In this document: positions 55,036 through 63,510 of the stretch, in pieces | Layout: each line of letters opens with the position of its first letter | Position numbering within the stretch: position 1 is the stretch's first letter | NCBI RefSeq assembly: GCF_009740395.1 | Contig: NZ_WOXT01000001.1 | Location: 802,464-866,463 of the forward strand | Length of the DNA stretch: 64,000 nucleotides | Origin: Noviluteimonas gilva | GTDB lineage: Bacteria > Pseudomonadota > Gammaproteobacteria > Xanthomonadales > Xanthomonadaceae | Direction: 5' to 3' | Notes under the pieces: generated by a model | What the model saw: the letters and a program-made list of their open reading frames with translations, nothing else | What the model was told of the DNA's origin: nothing | The model's database searches: none | Program-made: the position numbers and the translations under genes

Positions 55036-55401
55036 CGATTGATTCAAGCCGAAGCCCGCTTCGCGGCCTCAACATGCGAATGGCCTGACATTCATCACGC
55101 CGCAGCGCCATTGAAAAGATTCTCAAGCCTATATCACCCACTCGAAGCTGGTGGATAGCCGCTTCGCGCTTAGACGCACCGCTCGATGCGTCCTAACCGG
55201 GTGACCTGATGTGATGAGAGGCAAGTTCGACGCGATCTACTGCGTTCTGGTGGTGGCCGCCGCTGTTCTTGTCGGCATTGTCAAATGCACGACATGCGGT
55301 CCACGCGGCCCCTGATCCAATCCACTTCTGGCATCTCCCACAAGGCCCGGCATTGCGCCCGGGCCTTGTGCGTTTATGCCCACAACGCATGAGGAACAGC
55401 A
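55036..55401. other. Intergenic region with a long hairpin before the DUF932 gene
   Basis: 366 bases without a credible gene. It contains a perfect 12-bp hairpin (55339-55370) close to the DUF932 start; nothing else was recognised. Confidence 0.5.
55339..55370 (+). terminator. Perfect hairpin upstream of DUF932 gene
   Basis: CACAAGGCCCGG and CCGGGCCTTGTG enclose an eight-base loop. It lacks a long T-run, so it could be a terminator or a leader structure. Confidence 0.5.
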
Positions 55402-56358
55402 ATGCACTTGGTTGAAACCATGGCTTACGCCGGCGAACGCCCGTGGCACGGGCTGGGCAACAAGCTGGCCCAACAGCAGCCTATCGAGGTCTGGAAGAGG
55501 CAAGCCGGGATGGACTGGACTGTAGAGGAATCAGAGGTTCGCTACATCACTGGCGGCAACGGCGTTGGCGTCATCAATGCCTTCCCGGAACAGAAGGTGC
55601 TTTACCGGTCTGATACCAAGGCGCCGCTCGCCGTGGTCTCCCGGCGGTTCCAGGTGGTGCAGCCGGGCGAAGTACTGGAGTTCTACCGCGACCTGACCGC
55701 CAACAACGGATTTGAGCTGGATACCGCCGGTGTGCTCCGCGAAGGCCGCAAGTTCTGGGCGCTGGCGCGTACCGGCCAGAGCACGACCCTCAGGGGCCGG
55801 GACAAGGTCGACGGCTACCTACTGCTGGCCACCGCCTGTGACGGCACGCTGGCAACCACCGCACAGTTCACATCCGTACGGGTGGTCTGCAACAACACCC
55901 TGCAGATTGCGCTTGGCGATCGCAGTGGCGCGATCAAGGTGCCCCACCGCAGCCTCTTCGATGCGGATGCCGTGAAGCGCCAGTTGGGCATCACGGTGTC
56001 GTCCTGGGATGGCTTCGTCGCCAGGATGAAGGCACTGTGCGAAAGACCGGTGGATCCGGATTCCGCCGAAGGTCTGCTGCGTCGAGTGCTCACCTACGCA
56101 GGCCCGGAGGGCAAGCCGGCAGTGGTCAACGAGCAGGCGTTGGCCAACGTCCGCTCCCTGTACGACGGCGGCGGTCGAGGTGCGCTGATGGCATCCAGCC
56201 GAGGTACGGCCTGGGGCCTGCTCAACAGCGTCACCGAGTACGTCGACCACCATCGCAGGGCTCGCAGCGAAGACCACCGCCGGGACGCGGCCTGGTTCGG
56301 GCAGGGCGCCCAGATCAAGCAGCGGGCGTGGGACGAGGTCATGAAGTTGGTGGCGTGA
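55402..56358 (+). CDS. DUF932 phage/plasmid-like protein
   Basis: A protein of 318 residues. It opens MHLVETMAYAGERPWHGLGNKL, with AVVSRRFQVVQPGEVLEFYRDL and ATACDGTLATTAQFTSVRVVCNNTLQIAL, all typical of DUF932/TIGR03299. Members occur on plasmids, phages and integrative elements next to recombination genes; molecular role is not established. GAGGAA precedes the ATG. It is first in the DUF932-YqaJ-metal-binding-RadC series of this island. Confidence 0.87.
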   Translation: MHLVETMAYAGERPWHGLGNKLAQQQPIEVWKRQAGMDWTVEESEVRYITGGNGVGVINAFPEQKVLYRSDTKAPLAVVSRRFQVVQPGEVLEFYRDLTANNGFELDTAGVLREGRKFWALARTGQSTTLRGRDKVDGYLLLATACDGTLATTAQFTSVRVVCNNTLQIALGDRSGAIKVPHRSLFDADAVKRQLGITVSSWDGFVARMKALCERPVDPDSAEGLLRRVLTYAGPEGKPAVVNEQALANVRSLYDGGGRGALMASSRGTAWGLLNSVTEYVDHHRRARSEDHRRDAAWFGQGAQIKQRAWDEVMKLVA

Positions 56359-56362
56359 GCCG

Positions 56363-56764
56363 ATGGACGCTATGCCCATCGACCCGCTCGATATCGCCTA
56401 CATCGCCATCGGTGCCCAGAAGGCGCTCGCAGACTGCGACGCCCTATCTGATGCCCTGCCGGCATTCGAGGGGGAGCTCGGTTACATCCTGGCCTGCATT
56501 GACCACGCAGGCATGCTGGATCGGGTATGGAGGGAGTCCGCGGAGACATTCCCGGGCGTCTGGTGCTACGCGGTGGCCGAGCCATTTGGCCACGCCTTTG
56601 GTAAGCATCTGCTGGATGGCGGCAGGTCGACGGATGCGGAGCGCATCCTTCGCGCCATCGTTGCCGGATGCATGGAGCACGCGATCACGGAGTGCGGTGG
56701 AACTGCGCAACGACACAAAGCCCGGCCACTTGGCCGGGCTTTTTCACTTCTGGAGGATCCATGA
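56363..56764 (+). CDS. Small protein of unknown function between DUF932 and YqaJ genes
   Basis: A protein of 133 residues, not recognised. It starts four bases after the DUF932 stop and its stop overlaps the YqaJ start (ATGA), so it is coupled to both. The C-terminal ~16 residues are encoded by a perfect terminator-like hairpin (56717-56742), which is odd inside a gene and may mean either an overlapping regulatory site or a protein end extended over it. Confidence 0.6.
   Translation: MDAMPIDPLDIAYIAIGAQKALADCDALSDALPAFEGELGYILACIDHAGMLDRVWRESAETFPGVWCYAVAEPFGHAFGKHLLDGGRSTDAERILRAIVAGCMEHAITECGGTAQRHKARPLGRAFSLLEDP
56717..56746 (+). terminator. Perfect hairpin at the end of the small gene, before YqaJ
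   Basis: AAAGCCCGGCCA and TGGCCGGGCTTT form a 12-bp stem with a two-base gap, then more Ts. It could terminate transcription before yqaJ or act as an attenuator. Confidence 0.6.
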
Positions 56765-57735
56765 AAGAACGACACACGGCCCTGCGTCTGGTCGAGACGA
56801 AGGGTCTCGACCGGGAGGACTGGCTGGAAGTGCGCAAGGGCGGCATCGGCAGTTCGGATGCTTCCGCCGCGATCGGCCTTAACCCCTACAAGAGCCCGCT
56901 TGAACTGTGGATGGAGAAGACCGGGCGCGCGATTGCCAACGAGGAGCACGCTGGCTTTGACGACCCCAGGTATTGGGGCACGTTGCTGGAGCCCTTCGTC
57001 GCCGTTGCCTACCAGCAGAAGACCGAGCGGCGGGTCCGCAAGGTCAACGCGGTGCTTCAGCACCCGACCTTCCCCTTCATGCTGGCCAATATCGATCGGG
57101 AAGTGGTCGGCTGCCCCGACGTCCAGATTCTGGAGTGCAAGACTGCCGGGGAGTTCGGCTCCCGCCTGTGGCGGGACGGCGTGCCGGAATACGTGCAGAT
57201 TCAGGTCCAACACCAGCTGGCGGTGACCGGCAAGGCCGCTGCCGATGTCGCGGTTCTGCGATGCGGCCAGCAACTGGAGGTATTCCGTATCCGCCGGGAC
57301 GAGGACGTGATCGGCCGGCTGATCGTTCTGGAAGCGCGGTTCTGGGAGCACGTCGAGGCCGACACCCCGCCCCCCGCCGATGGCAGCGAGTCCTCGGCTC
57401 GAGCCCTGCGGCAGTTGTATCCGGGCGGTGGCGACACCCTGGACTTCTCGCAGAACCAGCACTTGTCCCAGGTGCTCACGGACCTGCGCGCGCTCCGGAA
57501 TGAGCTCGACGCCAAAGGCCAGCACGCCGAAGCGCTCAAGCAGACGTTGCAGGAAGCCATGGGCGATGCCTCGCGTGCGGTGTTTGCCACCGGCGAAGTC
57601 ACGTTCAAGCGGTCCAAAGACGGCAGCGCGCTTGACGCGAAGCGCTTGGCGCAGGACTACCCCGACATTGCGGCTCGCTACACGGTGCCACGCCCCGGCA
57701 GTCGCCGGTTCGTGATCGTGGAGGACGCCGCCTGA
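56761..57735 (+). CDS. YqaJ-type recombinase/nuclease
   Basis: A protein of 324 residues starting MKERHTALRLVETKGLDREDWLEVRKGGIGSSDASAAIGLNPYKSPLELWMEKTG, the YqaJ opening. YWGTLLEPFVAVAYQQKT, FPFMLANIDREV and ILECKTAGEF give the PD-(D/E)XK (lambda exonuclease-like) active site. IQVQHQLAVTGKAAADVAVLRCGQQ is the last conserved block. It processes DNA ends for single-strand annealing recombination. GGAGG lies before the ATG. The C-terminal helical tail is element-specific. Confidence 0.88.
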   Translation: MKERHTALRLVETKGLDREDWLEVRKGGIGSSDASAAIGLNPYKSPLELWMEKTGRAIANEEHAGFDDPRYWGTLLEPFVAVAYQQKTERRVRKVNAVLQHPTFPFMLANIDREVVGCPDVQILECKTAGEFGSRLWRDGVPEYVQIQVQHQLAVTGKAAADVAVLRCGQQLEVFRIRRDEDVIGRLIVLEARFWEHVEADTPPPADGSESSARALRQLYPGGGDTLDFSQNQHLSQVLTDLRALRNELDAKGQHAEALKQTLQEAMGDASRAVFATGEVTFKRSKDGSALDAKRLAQDYPDIAARYTVPRPGSRRFVIVEDAA

Positions 57736-57751
57736 CTCATTGGAGAGCCAC

Positions 57752-58654
57752 ATGCTGAAAGGTCTTGCGATTACCCCGCCTGTGGTCGGGCGGATCTCGA
57801 TCGGCCGCGTGATTGAGCGCAACGGCAAGCGGCTGCCGGAAAAGGACGACCAGTTCACCCTGACCAGCCAGGTGCAGAACCGGGACGGCTGGGTGCTGCA
57901 TCCGCTGGACGAGCTGTTGCGCCGGGATGGCGGGGGCAAACTCCGGTCGATCCCGGTCCGATTGCTGTTCAACGATCCGTCGCTGAACCTGCGGGCCGAC
58001 TACACCCTGTTCGACCGCAGTACTGGTCGCCCGGTGTGCGTCGGCAACGGCGAGAGCTGCCGACGGCGCGGCGGGGAGGAGGGCATCGAGACCCTGCCCT
58101 GCGTCGGGCCGGACCTGTGCCGATTCGCCGAAGGCGAGTGCAAGGCCTACGCCCGCTTCAACGTGGTGATTGGCGACGGCGAGGAGGATGCCCTGGGCAG
58201 CTTCGTGCTGCGGACGACCTCGTTCAACACGATCCGTACGCTTGCAGCCAGGTTGCAGTACTTCAGCGCGGTCTCGGGCGGGCGACTGGCCTGCATGCCA
58301 CTGGAACTGAGGCTGCGGGGCAAGAGCACGACGATGAGCTATCGGGCGGCGATCTATTACGTCGACCTGGTCGCACGCACGGGGATGACGCTCGAGCAGG
58401 CGATTGCCGAGGCGCAGGTAAAGGACGCGCAACGCAAGGACAGTGGGTTTGACCAGGATGCGCTGGATGAAGCCGCCCGGCGCGGTTTCGCCAACGGCGC
58501 GTTCGAGGAGCTGGACGAGGACGTGCCGGCGGTGGCCGAGGAGTTCTACTCCGAGGCCGGCGGCGCGGGTCCAGTGACGGAGGCAGCGGAGGACCGGCCT
58601 GCCAGGCTCAGTGATCGGCTGCAGGACAAGGTCGCCCGCATCAGCAGTGGATGA
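57752..58654 (+). CDS. Recombination-associated metal-binding-type protein
   Basis: A protein of about 300 residues. It opens MLKGLAITPPVVGRISIGRVIERNGKRLPEKDDQFTLTSQVQNRDGW. Four cysteines lie at GRPVCVGNGESCRRRGG and LPCVGPDLCRFAEGECKAYARF, as in the 'hydrolase or metal-binding protein' family that travels with YqaJ and DUF932 genes. They probably form a metal site. The ATG at 57752 with GGAG upstream is preferred to TTG 57740. It may act as a single-strand-annealing partner of YqaJ; that is inference. Confidence 0.78.
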   Translation: MLKGLAITPPVVGRISIGRVIERNGKRLPEKDDQFTLTSQVQNRDGWVLHPLDELLRRDGGGKLRSIPVRLLFNDPSLNLRADYTLFDRSTGRPVCVGNGESCRRRGGEEGIETLPCVGPDLCRFAEGECKAYARFNVVIGDGEEDALGSFVLRTTSFNTIRTLAARLQYFSAVSGGRLACMPLELRLRGKSTTMSYRAAIYYVDLVARTGMTLEQAIAEAQVKDAQRKDSGFDQDALDEAARRGFANGAFEELDEDVPAVAEEFYSEAGGAGPVTEAAEDRPARLSDRLQDKVARISSG

Positions 58655-58672
58655 TCAACAACGAGGAGAAAG

Positions 58673-58888
58673 ATGATGTTCAAGCTAATTGGTGGTGCGG
58701 TCGTGTGCGGCTTTGCGCTGTATGGGTTGGCGATATACCTGGACCGGACAAACGTGAAAGTGGTGTTCAACTTGGGTGATGCTCGGCAGGCGGCCAAGGC
58801 GGCAGACAGTGCTGCCGATGCGGATGCAGCGGATGCCAGCGATCCGACAGCGGTAGTCGGGTCGGATGCTGTGCCCACTGCTTTCTGA
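58673..58888 (+). CDS. Small membrane protein of the island
   Basis: A protein of 71 residues with one N-terminal transmembrane helix (MFKLIGGAVVCGFALYGLAIYL) and an Ala/Asp-rich soluble tail. An ATG is present at both 58673 and 58676. It follows the metal-binding gene by 18 bases. Function unknown. Confidence 0.55.
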   Translation: MMFKLIGGAVVCGFALYGLAIYLDRTNVKVVFNLGDARQAAKAADSAADADAADASDPTAVVGSDAVPTAF

Positions 58889-58916
58889 CAGCTGCGGAAC
58901 GACAACGTGGGAGGTT

Positions 58917-58952
58917 CGCCGAAGGGACGCGCTAGCGTCCCTTCGGCGTTTT
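58917..58952 (+). terminator. Perfect 14-bp hairpin before radC
   Basis: CGCCGAAGGGACGC and GCGTCCCTTCGGCG with a GCTA loop, then TTTT. It closes the upstream transcript or controls radC. Confidence 0.75.
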
Positions 58953-58971
58953 GGAATGCGCAAGGGGAGTA

Positions 58972-59469
58972 ATGACCATGCAATCGAATCCGGCCTTGTA
59001 CGTGCGCAGCCGGACCCGCCGCTATGAACCGGCCACGACGGAACAGGTGCTGCAGGCCGCGCAACTGATCGTGGATGCACGCATGCAACGCGGCATGTCG
59101 TTCAGCGATCCGAACGCGGCCTGCGACTTCTTTCGGGACAAGCTGGGCGGCCGGGAACGCGAGGTATTCGCCGCCGTCTTTCTAGACACTCGTCATCGAC
59201 TGATCGAGTTCGTCGAGCTGTTCCATGGAACCATTGGCGGTACCGAAGTCCACCCACGTGAAGTGGTACGCAGCGCGCTCCGATGCAATGCCGCCGCGGT
59301 CATCGTTGCGCACAATCATCCATCAGGCGACGTCGAGCCTTCTGCAGCTGACCGGGCCCTAACCGTGCGCTTGAAACAGGCCTTGGCTCTGGTGGACGTG
59401 CGACTGCTGGATCACGTCATCGTCGGTGGTCAACAGACTTTGGCTATGGCTGCGCATGGCTGGGTATAG
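58972..59469 (+). CDS. radC: RadC-family JAB protein
   Basis: A protein of 165 residues. The JAB domain of RadC is complete: VFAAVFLDTRHRLIEFVELFHGTIGGTEVHPREVVRSALRCNAAAVIVAHNHPSGDVEPSAAD holds H-x-H...S..D. The N-terminal helix-hairpin-helix of chromosomal RadC is absent, as in mobile-element copies. The start at 58972 has AAGGGGAG upstream. The exact role of RadC is unsettled. Confidence 0.88.
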   Translation: MTMQSNPALYVRSRTRRYEPATTEQVLQAAQLIVDARMQRGMSFSDPNAACDFFRDKLGGREREVFAAVFLDTRHRLIEFVELFHGTIGGTEVHPREVVRSALRCNAAAVIVAHNHPSGDVEPSAADRALTVRLKQALALVDVRLLDHVIVGGQQTLAMAAHGWV

Positions 59470-59514
59470 ATAGCGGAGTCGCAGCCGGTCTTGCCCTGGA
59501 AATAGTGACAAACG

Positions 59515-59544
59515 GGAAGGAGGAGCCATGCGGCTCCTCCTTCC
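59515..59544. terminator. Bidirectional hairpin between radC and the DUF3987 gene
   Basis: GGAAGGAGGAGCC and GGCTCCTCCTTCC with a four-base loop, between two converging genes. Confidence 0.75.
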
Positions 59545-59562
59545 TTGCTCGCGATCACTTTT

Positions 59563-60993
59563 TCATTTGCCGTGATAGACACTCTGACTGAAGCCCTGCG
59601 CGATACCTAGAAAGCGGGGTTGGGTTAGACGAACACTCGCGTGCTCGCCGTTACCTTCCATCTCCACGTAGCCGCCGGTGATTAGCCAACCCAGGGTCTT
59701 GAGGAAGCGTGTCTGATGAAAACCTGAGAGCAACATGACTTCGCCAACGAGGACTCTTTCGCGCTGGTAGTAGGCGGCACGGGCGCAGATAGCGTCGAGC
59801 ATGAACTGCATATCCGCGTTCAATCTCTGTTGGTGCTCCGGTGGCTTTGGCGCCTTCATCAGCCTCACCAGTACGGGTTTCGGCGGCGGTCGATTGGCCT
59901 CAACAAAGATCAGGCGATGCTGGGTGAGAGACCACTCGACGATAATCCAGGCACGCTCGACCATCTCCAAGCTAATCTCGCCCTTGCCAACGCAGACTAT
60001 GTGGAAAACTGCCGCCACTCGGAGTGTGTTCTCCCACGCGCGCGCCGCTGCCTCGTCGATGTCGGCATACTCGGTATGACGCCACTGCTTCATGCGGAAC
60101 TTGAGTTCATGCATGAACGTAGCCGCTTCCTTGCCGAGTACCACGATCATTCGGTCCGTCAGGCCTGCCGCATGGCGCTCGTCCGCTTGGGCCAGCAACT
60201 CCTCCAGTCGCGCTGTCAGGTCCGCCATTCCTCCAGTTGAGCGTGGTACTGGCATGTAGGTTATGGGGGTCTGAAAGCGTTCGGGGTCGTAACAGGCTGC
60301 GATTGCCCGGGGCCAGAGCCCTTGGTGGAAGCTAGCGTTACTCGTCTTCTTGAGAACCGGGTAGTACAGCTTGGGCTGTATCCGGAACCCGAAGGAACAC
60401 CGGCCGCCTACGGCTATCAGATCTGTTCGGTAAACCTTGTGCTTAAGAGGTGGATTGCCGCTCCAGGTCTGCGTCAGCTTGTCAATGTATTTCCGGACCA
60501 GGTCGCTTTCCAGAAAGCTCGATCCGTCTTCGTGTTGAATGGTCGTATTGCGGTTGATGCCATGCAGACATTCCATCAAGGCGCGGTAGCTGACTTCCTG
60601 CAGGATCAACCCGTCCTGTTCACGGGCCTTGCCCTTCCCCTTTTCCTGTACTTGCCCGTCCTGGGCTTCGATAGCCTGAAGGTGATTCTCCGTTGCGTGT
60701 GCGTTGAAGGCCTGGAAGAAGCAAGAAAACGATGTGCCCTTGCCAAGACCGCTCGGCACGAGGGCTAGGGTGTTAACCGTGGACGGCATGGTGCGGGCGT
60801 CGAGTCCCCGCACGTCATGGCAGCGATGCACAGCTGCAGCGCAGGCTGCAATGGCATCAGTCAGCAAGCATTCGGCCGGGACGTCATCCTCAAGAGTCCG
60901 GACGTCGTAGGCGGCGCTGTAGAGCAGGTCAGGTAGTGCCTCGATTGGGCACGCGAAATATTGCCGAGGATACATGCGGGTTCCTACCGGCAA
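59563..60993 (-). CDS. DUF3987 protein (primase/helicase-type, replication module)
   Basis: A protein of 476 residues. It has ALVPSGLGKGTSF, a degenerate P-loop position typical of DUF3987, with VSYRALMECLHGINRNTTIQHEDGSSFL and RTDLIAVGGRCSFGF. The C-terminal part has a winged-helix look (GEVMLLSGFHQTRFLKTLGWLITGGYVEM). Members occur with primases in phages and integrated elements. Internal starts such as 60975 are possible. It overlaps the upstream gene by about ten bases. Confidence 0.72.
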   Translation of the reverse strand: MPVGTRMYPRQYFACPIEALPDLLYSAAYDVRTLEDDVPAECLLTDAIAACAAAVHRCHDVRGLDARTMPSTVNTLALVPSGLGKGTSFSCFFQAFNAHATENHLQAIEAQDGQVQEKGKGKAREQDGLILQEVSYRALMECLHGINRNTTIQHEDGSSFLESDLVRKYIDKLTQTWSGNPPLKHKVYRTDLIAVGGRCSFGFRIQPKLYYPVLKKTSNASFHQGLWPRAIAACYDPERFQTPITYMPVPRSTGGMADLTARLEELLAQADERHAAGLTDRMIVVLGKEAATFMHELKFRMKQWRHTEYADIDEAAARAWENTLRVAAVFHIVCVGKGEISLEMVERAWIIVEWSLTQHRLIFVEANRPPPKPVLVRLMKAPKPPEHQQRLNADMQFMLDAICARAAYYQRERVLVGEVMLLSGFHQTRFLKTLGWLITGGYVEMEGNGEHASVRLTQPRFLGIAQGFSQSVYHGK

Positions 60994-61337
60994 AGCGATG
61001 CGTTGGGTGGGTGGTGGCGACTACACGGCGGGCCGCTACCTGGTGGCGATCTGTTGTGGCGCCCGGCCAGCGCTTGCGAGAGCACGCCCTGCTTCGACTC
61101 TTCGTCATCCTCGTCAACTCGCTCCAGCAGGCGAGCGAACTGCTCGGCTGACAGGATGATGCCTGCGGACCGGCTGATCTCCTGGCGAATGGCCGCGCTG
61201 GTCACGCCGCGCTTGATGGCGTTACGGATGGCCGGTTTCGCGGCGTACAACAAGGCCGTACTTTCCGGGCCGAGGTTGTCCAAGCCCTTCACCAGCGCAG
61301 ATAGGACGTCAGGGCTGTAATTGTCGTTGGGCGGCAT
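60984..61337 (-). CDS. Small helical protein upstream of the DUF3987 gene
   Basis: A protein of 117 residues starting MPPNDNYSPDVLSALVKGLDNL. It has amphipathic helices (LLYAAKPAIRNAIKRGVTSAAIRQEISRS, LSAEQFARLLERVDEDDEESKQ) and a disordered Pro/His-rich tail. It resembles small mobilisation or partition accessory proteins, but no family is certain. An earlier in-frame start at 61451 would run through the operator-like dyad, so 61337 is preferred. Confidence 0.6.
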   Translation of the reverse strand: MPPNDNYSPDVLSALVKGLDNLGPESTALLYAAKPAIRNAIKRGVTSAAIRQEISRSAGIILSAEQFARLLERVDEDDEESKQGVLSQALAGRHNRSPPGSGPPCSRHHPPNASLCR

Positions 61338-61727
61338 AGCGACTCCCGTTCTTGTGAGGAGCCGTCTTATATCGCCTGGAGATGCGCCGTCGCCAACTAT
61401 CCTCGGAAAGTTTCGAACTGTTCGCGGGGGTAAGCGATTTGCGCCGTCCACGTCGAAACGCGATTTCCGGGCGCATGGACGTTATCGGACTGTGTCGAGT
61501 TACCCCGTAGAGGTTCCATAACGAAGAAGTCGGCAGCTATCCGAATTTGGAAACGGACCAGAAGCCTTGTAGCTACCCGAAGCTCCCAGGCTCGGGGCGA
61601 CATCATGCCGTCCTGACTGCAAAAACCGGAAAGTTGGGAACTTTCCGGGGAAACAATGCAGGTGCCCATGCGTCGCTGGCAGAGTGCGCGCCGCCACGGT
61701 GTTGTGGCATCACAAAGGAAGGCTGCG
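61338..61727. promoter_or_regulatory. Divergent control region of the replication module
   Basis: About 390 bases between divergent genes. Two related dyads are seen: CCGGAAAGTT/AACTTTCCGG, perfect, at 61625-61647, and CGGAAAGTT/AACTGTTCG, imperfect, at 61404-61424. Both have a three-base spacer. No credible gene. Confidence 0.6.
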
Positions 61728-61922
61728 ATGAATGTTCAGTCAACGAACACCATTTTGCGTCTCAAGCAGGTCAAAGAAATTACTGGCTTGGGCCGATCGA
61801 CGATCTACCTCTACATGAAGGAAGGGAAGTTTCCCAAGCAGCGTGAGCTGGGCGAGCGTGCCGTCGGCTGGCATTCCGTTGCCGTGTTCCAGTGGGTGGC
61901 CGAACGCCAGGTTGCGCGCTAA
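61728..61922 (+). CDS. alpA: AlpA-family transcriptional regulator
   Basis: A protein of 64 residues, starting MNVQSTNTILRLKQVKEITGLGRSTIYLYMKEGKFPKQRELGERAVGWHSVAVFQWVAER. It is the MerR-like helix-turn-helix of AlpA, the activator of P4-like and other cryptic islands. AAGGAAGG precedes the ATG. It probably controls excision or replication genes of the island and may bind the dyads upstream. Confidence 0.9.
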   Translation: MNVQSTNTILRLKQVKEITGLGRSTIYLYMKEGKFPKQRELGERAVGWHSVAVFQWVAERQVAR

Positions 61923-62096
61923 TGGGTATGCATCGCTGCGCTATCTCGACACGCCATTAGACGGGATCAAGACCCTGCTTTTCTTGGGCAATCGAGGCTG
62001 CCAAGGCGGGACTGTGCCCATGATTTAGTCGTTCCTCAATTCCGGCTTGTATGTAATGCAAATGGAAATACACGAGACACGAAATAGAGATGCCAG

Positions 62097-63440
62097 ATGC
62101 ATAAGCAGAAACGAATGTTAGACAGCAGTGAGCATGACGTCGATGAAGACGGCAGCTACCTAGGTCAGACCATTGCCGAGATCATCCGGCGTGACTCGCG
62201 GCATGAACTTGCGACAACGCTCCTGTGTGAGCAAACGCCTCTGGCGCAGGTGTTTGGCTACAACACCGACGACGAGCACTTGCTGAACTTCATGCCGAAA
62301 CTGCGGCGGCTTTACACCTGGATCATGGCGGGAGATAACCCGCCAGTCGAACCCGTGTTCGATGGTTGGGCTAACCGGCCCGGGTACAAGCTCACCAGGC
62401 TGGGCAGGCAGGCTCTAGATGCGTGCAATTACTACGCCTCCCAGGAGGAGGACGGGCGCAATTGGCAAGAAGCGTATTCCCACCACCGGTTCCATCCGAT
62501 CGTCGCGGTAATGCTGCGCGCGGTGATGCGCTGGGGGCTGACAATCACTCGCTGGTCGAACCCAGAGCACGCAATGCTTGACGGTGGGCGGGACGCAGAG
62601 GCCGTAGAGAAGCTACGCCAGTTGGTGGCATTCGTCCGGCGCACGTGCCGTTCGCAGGCTTTTCAGAACCTCCTGCACGACCATGAGCGCAAAGCGGAAG
62701 ACAACTTCCGGAGTGGTTGCGACTATCTGTCTGCGCTGTTCGAGCGTCACTCGCGCTTGCTTATTCTGCGCATTGACCTGTACTTCCGTCCCGATGCCAA
62801 AGGGTGGGGCTATAGCAAAGCGGCGGATAGGGCCGTCTCGAACTACCTCCGCGGGTTGCGCATGTGTCGCATCGTACCCGGCTATCGCGGCTTCCTCATC
62901 AAGCGTGAGAACGGCATCAGCCGCGGGATGCACTACCACCTGATGGTCGTCCTGGACGGGCATATGCATCGCAGCGCCTATTACCTGACACGGGTTATGG
63001 GGGAGGCATGGATCAAGCGGGTGGGGGCGGACAAGGGCAGCTACTTCAACTGCTACGCAAACAGGAACCGGTACTGCTACAACGGCTTGGGTCTGGTACA
63101 CGTCAGCGATACGGAGAAGCTGCTGGGTCTCCGAATCGCGCTCTGGTACATGAGTAAGCAGGATTCCGAATTGAAGGTGGACGAAGCGAAGGTCAAGAAC
63201 TTCTGGCGTGGCCTGATGCCGGGGGAGGCCGATCGCCGGGGCGCGACCCGCAAGGGCGGGGACGGCATGCCGCTGGTGCGGCGCCTGCTGGGCGGGGCGC
63301 GTAGCAAGTACCCACTGGGCTTCGAGCCACCGAAAGGGAGCGTCTCCCCCCGGCGCCGGCAACCGAGCTGCGCCAGGATCAATCGGATGTCGCAGGGATC
63401 GGGACAGGCTGTCCCTACCCTGTCAGCTCACGCAGAATAG
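62097..63440 (+). CDS. Inovirus Gp2-like protein (YagK/YfjJ type)
   Basis: A protein of 447 residues. The conserved C-terminal part is RLLILRIDLYFRPDAKGWGYSKAADRAVSNYLRGLR, KRENGISRGMHYHLMVVLDGH (an H-x-H motif, as in HUH-type replication proteins) and ALWYMSKQDSELKVDEAKVKNFWRG. Such proteins occur in inoviral prophages and islands, probably as replication initiators. No Shine-Dalgarno is strong at 62097, so a later start is possible. The last ~50 residues are low-complexity. Confidence 0.78.
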   Translation: MHKQKRMLDSSEHDVDEDGSYLGQTIAEIIRRDSRHELATTLLCEQTPLAQVFGYNTDDEHLLNFMPKLRRLYTWIMAGDNPPVEPVFDGWANRPGYKLTRLGRQALDACNYYASQEEDGRNWQEAYSHHRFHPIVAVMLRAVMRWGLTITRWSNPEHAMLDGGRDAEAVEKLRQLVAFVRRTCRSQAFQNLLHDHERKAEDNFRSGCDYLSALFERHSRLLILRIDLYFRPDAKGWGYSKAADRAVSNYLRGLRMCRIVPGYRGFLIKRENGISRGMHYHLMVVLDGHMHRSAYYLTRVMGEAWIKRVGADKGSYFNCYANRNRYCYNGLGLVHVSDTEKLLGLRIALWYMSKQDSELKVDEAKVKNFWRGLMPGEADRRGATRKGGDGMPLVRRLLGGARSKYPLGFEPPKGSVSPRRRQPSCARINRMSQGSGQAVPTLSAHAE

Positions 63441-63510
63441 GTACTTAGGGGGCGGGTCCGGGAATCGTGGCTCATAGGCCCCTAAAGCCTAAGTCCGCAA
63501 AGCCCGCCCG

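Noticed and set aside
55036-55401. A toxin-antitoxin pair in the gap before DUF932
   Set aside because: Short frames exist but none has a ribosome-binding site or recognisable fold.
58972-59469. A second JAMM deubiquitinase of the conjugation module
   Set aside because: It matches RadC, lies 19 kb away among recombination genes and has the RadC EVHPREVVRSAL block.
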